Positions 62,689 through 64,000 of a DNA stretch of 64,000 nucleotides are shown here, piece after piece. Source of the stretch: Coriobacteriia bacterium (lineage in GTDB: Bacteria > Actinomycetota > Coriobacteriia > Anaerosomatales > JAAXUF01); the NCBI GenBank assembly GCA_013336165.1, contig JAAXUF010000006.1:62001-126000 (forward strand), read 5' to 3'. Position 1 is the stretch's first letter, and every line of letters begins with the position of its first letter. The notes beneath the pieces are model-generated. The model did no database searches. It was not told the DNA's origin and saw only the letters and a list, made by a program, of their open reading frames with translations. Made by a program: the position numbers and the translations under genes.

Positions 62689-63878
62689 TAGCTCACCTCG
62701 ACTGCTCGACCGGCGTGTCCGGCGACAAGTTCTTGGGCGCCGTACTCGACGCCGGAACGCGTCTCGCCGAGCAGAGCGGGCCCGGGTTTTCCGCCGACGA
62801 CCTGCGCGCGGTCATCGCGAAGCTGGCGCCCGAGGCGCGCATCGACGTGGAGCGCCGGAACTCCCACGGAATCAGCGCGCTCGGTGTGCGCGTGACCGCC
62901 GAGGGGCAGCCGCATTCGCGCACCTGGGCCGACATGCGCACGCTTCTCGAAGGCGCCGATCTTGACGCTCCCGTCCGCGAGAGCGCGTTGCGTGCGTTTG
63001 AGATGCTCGCGATTGCCGAAGCGCGCATCCACGGAACCTCGCCTGACAGCGTCCACTTCCACGAGGTCGGTGCGATCGACTCCATCACCGACGTGGTCGG
63101 CGTTTGCGCAGGGCTGCACGCCCTAGGCGTCACGCGGCTCATCGCGACAGAGGTCGCAGTCGGCTCGGGCACAGTGGAGACTTCGCACGGCGCGCTTCCG
63201 GTGCCTGCCCCCGCAACCGCGGAGCTGTTGGCGACCGGGCGCATCCCCGTCGTCTCCGGTCCTGCCGCCATCGAGCTCACCACGCCGACCGGCGCCGCAC
63301 TCCTCGCCGCCCTCGCCGCCACCTTCGGGCCCGTGCCGCCGATGCGCGTCGTTGCGCAGGGCTTCGGCACGGGCACGCGTGAGATCGGCTCGGCGAACGT
63401 GTGTCGCCTCCTTCTGGGCGAGACTGCGAATGATGAGGGTAGCTCCCGCGACGAGGTCGTCGTGCTGGAGACCAACATCGACCACCTCTCGGCAGAGCAG
63501 CTCGCATTTGCTGCCGAGGAGCTGTTGGCCGAGGGCGCGCCGGACGTGTGGCAAACGCCGATCGTGATGAAGAAGGGTCGCGCGGCGGTGATGCTGTCGG
63601 TGCTTGCCGAGCCCGCCGCAGCCGAGCGGTTCGCGGCGCGGATCGTCGAGCTCACCGGGTCGCTTGGCGTGCGGATGCGGCCGTGTGTGCGACACCTCGC
63701 CGAGCGCGAGGTACGCGAGGTCGAGACGCAGTGGGGGCCGGCGCGAGTCAAGCTGGGTGCCGGATGCGTGCGGCCGGAGCACGACGACGTCGCCGAGATC
63801 GCGCGGCGTACCGGACAGCCCTACGGTGAGATCGCGCGTGAGATTGCGCGCCTGCTGGCCTACTCGGACGAGGAATAG
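62685..63878 (+). CDS. larC: LarC, nickel-pincer cofactor nickel insertase
   Basis: 397 residues. It inserts nickel in the final step of cofactor synthesis (CTP-dependent). Family marks: HLDCSTGVSGDKFLGAVLD at the start, SVHFHEVGAIDSITDVVGVCAGL (residues ~118-140), ELTTPTGAALLAALA and ETNIDHLSAEQLAFAAEELL (~262), VWQTPIVMKKGRAAVMLSVL. A continuous frame: no internal frameshift as occurs in some lactobacilli. Start GTG 62685, overlapping larB's stop. The adjacent hydrogenase operon also consumes nickel. Confidence 0.94.
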   Translation: MIAHLDCSTGVSGDKFLGAVLDAGTRLAEQSGPGFSADDLRAVIAKLAPEARIDVERRNSHGISALGVRVTAEGQPHSRTWADMRTLLEGADLDAPVRESALRAFEMLAIAEARIHGTSPDSVHFHEVGAIDSITDVVGVCAGLHALGVTRLIATEVAVGSGTVETSHGALPVPAPATAELLATGRIPVVSGPAAIELTTPTGAALLAALAATFGPVPPMRVVAQGFGTGTREIGSANVCRLLLGETANDEGSSRDEVVVLETNIDHLSAEQLAFAAEELLAEGAPDVWQTPIVMKKGRAAVMLSVLAEPAAAERFAARIVELTGSLGVRMRPCVRHLAEREVREVETQWGPARVKLGAGCVRPEHDDVAEIARRTGQPYGEIAREIARLLAYSDEE

Positions 63879-63940
63879 TCGTGACCCTTTCGCGAGACTC
63901 CTAGGAGAGTCGTGGCGGGGGCATCACAGGAGAGCCGCCC

Positions 63941-64000
63941 ATGCCCAACAAGCTCACCCTCCACGAAGCAAGCACCCAGTCCGGCATTCCCGTCCGCAAA
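63941..64000 (+). CDS. N-terminus of a possible HTH regulator (partial)
   Basis: ATG 63941 with AGGAGAG six bases upstream begins MPNKLTLHEASTQSGIPVRK and runs off the right edge. The LHEASTQSGIPVRK segment looks like the first helices of a MerR- or excisionase-type DNA-binding domain. The rest of the gene is outside the window. Its position 62 bases after larC on the same strand is compatible with co-transcription. Confidence 0.45.
   Translation, partial: MPNKLTLHEASTQSGIPVRK

Overview
The window is a chromosomal segment of a GC-rich, probably anaerobic actinobacterium. I infer a Coriobacteriia-like lineage from three features: three TAT-exported fumarate-reductase-like flavoproteins, each divergent from a polytopic membrane LuxR regulator; a membrane-bound [NiFe] hydrogenase; and the codon and GC pattern. 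No 16S gene is present, so the placement is inference.

Region 1 (1-11.9 kb) is accessory DNA. It begins with small hypothetical genes, then an XRE regulator (2080-2331) preceded by a paired palindrome resembling the C-boxes of restriction-modification controller proteins, although no restriction or methylase gene is visible. A tight minus-strand operon (6818 down to 2337) follows: DUF488 protein, unknown protein, small ORF, PD-(D/E)xK-like nuclease, Ser/Thr kinase and an unknown TIM-barrel-like protein. Next come an AbiE toxin-antitoxin operon and a GntR/ABC-2 exporter operon. These three minus-strand cargo blocks are separated by three direct repeats of about 145 bp. Each repeat carries the 5' three quarters of a tRNA-Ser-like gene and its upstream flank, is broken at the T-loop, and lies 130-260 bp upstream of the first cargo gene. 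This cassette-like layout is the most unusual feature of the window.

Region 2 (11.9-41.3 kb) is mostly core and signalling: a DHA2 MFS exporter, citrate synthase, lipoproteins, a KefB-like antiporter, a membrane PP2C phosphatase, two flavin oxidoreductases, a parvulin PPIase, a GGDEF/HD-GYP c-di-GMP gene pair, a polysaccharide deacetylase, DegV, a Ku-LigD end-joining pair (LigD carries a 28-bp perfect inverted repeat in its coding linker), a DUF2207 protein, TadA, a five-GAF PP2C phosphatase and an SDR. Intact tRNA-Ser(GGA), tRNA-Ser(TGA), tRNA-Ser(GCT) and tRNA-Arg(ACG) lie here.

Region 3 (41.3-57 kb) is respiratory and regulatory: three modules of exported flavoprotein plus divergent membrane LuxR regulator. 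The first also encodes a multiheme cytochrome c lipoprotein. Between modules 1 and 2 lie a glucose-6-phosphate dehydrogenase/6-phosphogluconate dehydrogenase fusion and an amidohydrolase. SerRS closes the region.

Region 4 (57-64 kb) holds the [NiFe] hydrogenase small subunit, large subunit and cytochrome b, then prephenate dehydratase, LarB and LarC (nickel-pincer cofactor synthesis), and the start of a possible HTH regulator. The hydrogenase probably oxidises H2 outside the membrane and feeds the quinone pool, and the exported flavoproteins are plausible terminal reductases. That electron path is inference.
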